Assembly (NCBI GenBank): GCA_028868335.1
Contig: JAGWUU010000184.1
Coordinates: forward strand, 1 to 6,387
DNA: 6,387 nt
Direction: 5' to 3'
Source: Sphingomonadales bacterium
GTDB lineage: Bacteria; Pseudomonadota; Alphaproteobacteria; Sphingomonadales; Sphingomonadaceae
Shown here: positions 4,992 to 6,387 of the stretch, piece by piece
Numbering within the stretch: the stretch's first letter is position 1
Layout of the letters: each line of letters starts with the position of its first letter
Translations under genes and position numbers: made by a program
The notes under the pieces: generated by a model
Seen by the model: the letters and a program-made list of their open reading frames with translations, nothing else
Told to the model about the DNA's origin: nothing
The model's database searches: none

Positions 4992-6387
4992 TCGACAACC
5001 CTTGGCGCACGAGGTCTGCGGCGATGCGCATCACGGTTGCGAGCGGGCGATCGTCAGCATAAGGCGCAATCGCGGCCCGTACCCTGCGATGCAACGCCGC
5101 CGTCCCCGGCGCGCGGTCATCGCTGGCGATTGCGCGATCCTGCGCTTCGGCAGCGGCGGCGAGTTCAATGCCCAGAATCATCTCGACATTCTCTACCACC
5201 TTGAGCGCCTTCAGCGCGGCGGCGGTTGGATGAGCCAGATAATCCTCCTGAAGGGCGGAGGTGATTCCCCCATCAAGACTGGCAGGCGCGGCAAGTCGGC
5301 GGTTTTCCCCTACCAGTGCGGCAGCGCTGTATTGCGCGATCATGAACCCGCTGGTGACGCCAGGCTCGCTGGCGAGAAACGGGGTCAGTCCACTTACCGC
5401 CGGATTGACCAGCCGATCGAGCCGGCGTTCCGAGATCATCCCGAGATGCGCCGTGGCAACAGCCAGTCCGTCAAGGGCGATAGCCAATCCCGTCGCGACG
5501 GCATGAGCCTCCGATTGAACGACCGGCGCGGCGGGCGAACCGCCGACAATCGGATTGTCCGTAACCGAGCGGAGTTCAGCGGCCAGCATCGCCTCGACGT
5601 ATGCGAGCGTGTCTCGCACGCCGCCGTGGGCCTGGGGTACGGCCCGCATCGAGAGCGCATCCTGCAGACGCCCAGCCCCAGCACCGCCAATGCCGGCAAG
5701 GTAGTGGGAAAGGTTGGCGCCCACCAGCCTGATTCCAGGCGAGTCGCGCAACGCAAGCACGTCGGCGTCGAATGCCGCCATTTGCGCCCCGAGCGCCTCC
5801 AGCGTGAGCGCGGCCACCGCATCCGCAGATTCACTGGCCAGGCTGGCGCGCGCCCACGCGAGGCAGCCCATTCCGGTCGCGCAAGGATCGCCGTTGAGCA
5901 GGCTCAGGCCCTCCTTCGCTTCAAGCACAAGGGGAGCAAGGCCGACGCGGGAAAGCGCTTCGGCTCCAGGTAGCAGTTCATTTTCGAACCACGCCTCGCC
6001 TTCGCCGATCAGCACCAGTGCGATATGCGCGGCATGGGTCAGATAGCCAACCGATCCTCCCGTCGGCACCTGCGGAATGATGCCATGATTGAGCAAGGCA
6101 ACGAGCGCGTCGGCAACCTCAACGCGCACGCCCGATCGACCGTGGGCAAAATTGTTCAACTGCGCAGCGATGATCGCCCGTACCTGCTCGGCTGGCAGTG
6201 GCGCACCGACTCCCGTGGCGTGGCTCATGACCAGATTGCGCGATAACTGGCGCTGCGCGGCGTCGTTGACGGCGGTGTCGACCAGCGCACCGACCCCGGT
6301 GTTGACGCCGTAGGCCGGAATCCGCCTGGCAACGATCGCCTCTACGATCTGGTGGGCCTGGGCGATTCGGGTCGCAGAGCCCGGAGA
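4975..6387 (-). CDS. Histidine ammonia-lyase-family protein lacking MIO triad (5' partial)
   Basis: Member of the aromatic amino-acid lyase (HAL/PAL) family; 470 residues are visible and the frame stays open to the right edge, so roughly 30-40 N-terminal residues are missing. The in-window ATG at 6228 is internal: upstream codons encode the conserved AYGVNTGVGAL with the catalytic-loop Tyr (visible residue 26), and RNLVMSHATGVG with its His (56). Also kept are EAKEGLSLLNGD (Asn165), an Arg in QDALSMR (248), VTDNP, SERR, SGFMIAQ and QED (Glu381). The usual GSVG-ASG-DLAPLAH segment reads GSVG-YLTHAAH (junction at 6046/6045), so the Ala-Ser-Gly triplet that cyclises to the MIO electrophile is missing exactly, without a frame break. 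The Tyr of the usual DPYSLR is Leu245. Normal MIO-dependent ammonia elimination is therefore unlikely. Ergothionase, which eliminates trimethylamine from ergothioneine, is a precedent for MIO-free catalysis in this fold. The oxidoreductase gene follows after 46 bp. Confidence 0.93.
   Translation of the reverse strand, partial: SPGSATRIAQAHQIVEAIVARRIPAYGVNTGVGALVDTAVNDAAQRQLSRNLVMSHATGVGAPLPAEQVRAIIAAQLNNFAHGRSGVRVEVADALVALLNHGIIPQVPTGGSVGYLTHAAHIALVLIGEGEAWFENELLPGAEALSRVGLAPLVLEAKEGLSLLNGDPCATGMGCLAWARASLASESADAVAALTLEALGAQMAAFDADVLALRDSPGIRLVGANLSHYLAGIGGAGAGRLQDALSMRAVPQAHGGVRDTLAYVEAMLAAELRSVTDNPIVGGSPAAPVVQSEAHAVATGLAIALDGLAVATAHLGMISERRLDRLVNPAVSGLTPFLASEPGVTSGFMIAQYSAAALVGENRRLAAPASLDGGITSALQEDYLAHPTAAALKALKVVENVEMILGIELAAAAEAQDRAIASDDRAPGTAALHRRVRAAIAPYADDRPLATVMRIAADLVRQGLSTVMPR

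Noticed and set aside
4834..5973. Long plus-strand open frame of 379 codons
   Set aside because: It is antisense to the well-supported lyase gene, with Arg/Gly-rich composition and no recognisable domain.

Overview
The window is high-GC (roughly 60-65% by eye) with tightly packed bacterial genes. The style suggests a Gram-negative proteobacterium, possibly an alphaproteobacterium such as a sphingomonad; this is a weak inference from codon use and the kind of homologues recognised.

Layout. Positions 1-375 hold no gene I can support. Positions 376-1120 (minus) hold a decayed, frameshifted IS110-family transposase. A short regulatory gap (about 1260-1317) carries a HutC-type operator on a candidate promoter. 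It is followed by a plus-strand pair: a POT/PTR2-type transporter (1318-2778) and a HutC-like GntR regulator (2809-3594). Facing this pair, on the minus strand, are a histidine ammonia-lyase-family protein (from the right edge to 4975, N-terminus outside the window) and a DAO-family FAD oxidoreductase (4928-3600), which look like one transcription unit. The regulator and oxidoreductase genes are convergent, with 5 bp between their stop codons.

How it may work together. The set (transporter, HutC-like regulator, HAL-like lyase, amine or amino-acid oxidoreductase) looks like a catabolic cluster for a histidine-related compound. Two proteins depart from their families at the key residues. The lyase keeps the HAL fold signatures but lacks exactly the Ala-Ser-Gly triplet that forms the MIO electrophile. 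The transporter has neutral residues at the POT positions that normally couple protons and bind peptide ends. Ergothionase, a HAL-fold enzyme recalled to work without MIO on the betaine ergothioneine, is a precedent. My hypothesis is that the cluster takes up and breaks down a histidine betaine (ergothioneine, hercynine or similar) or another N-substituted imidazole or aromatic amino acid. No urocanase-type gene lies in the window, so the pathway is incomplete here.
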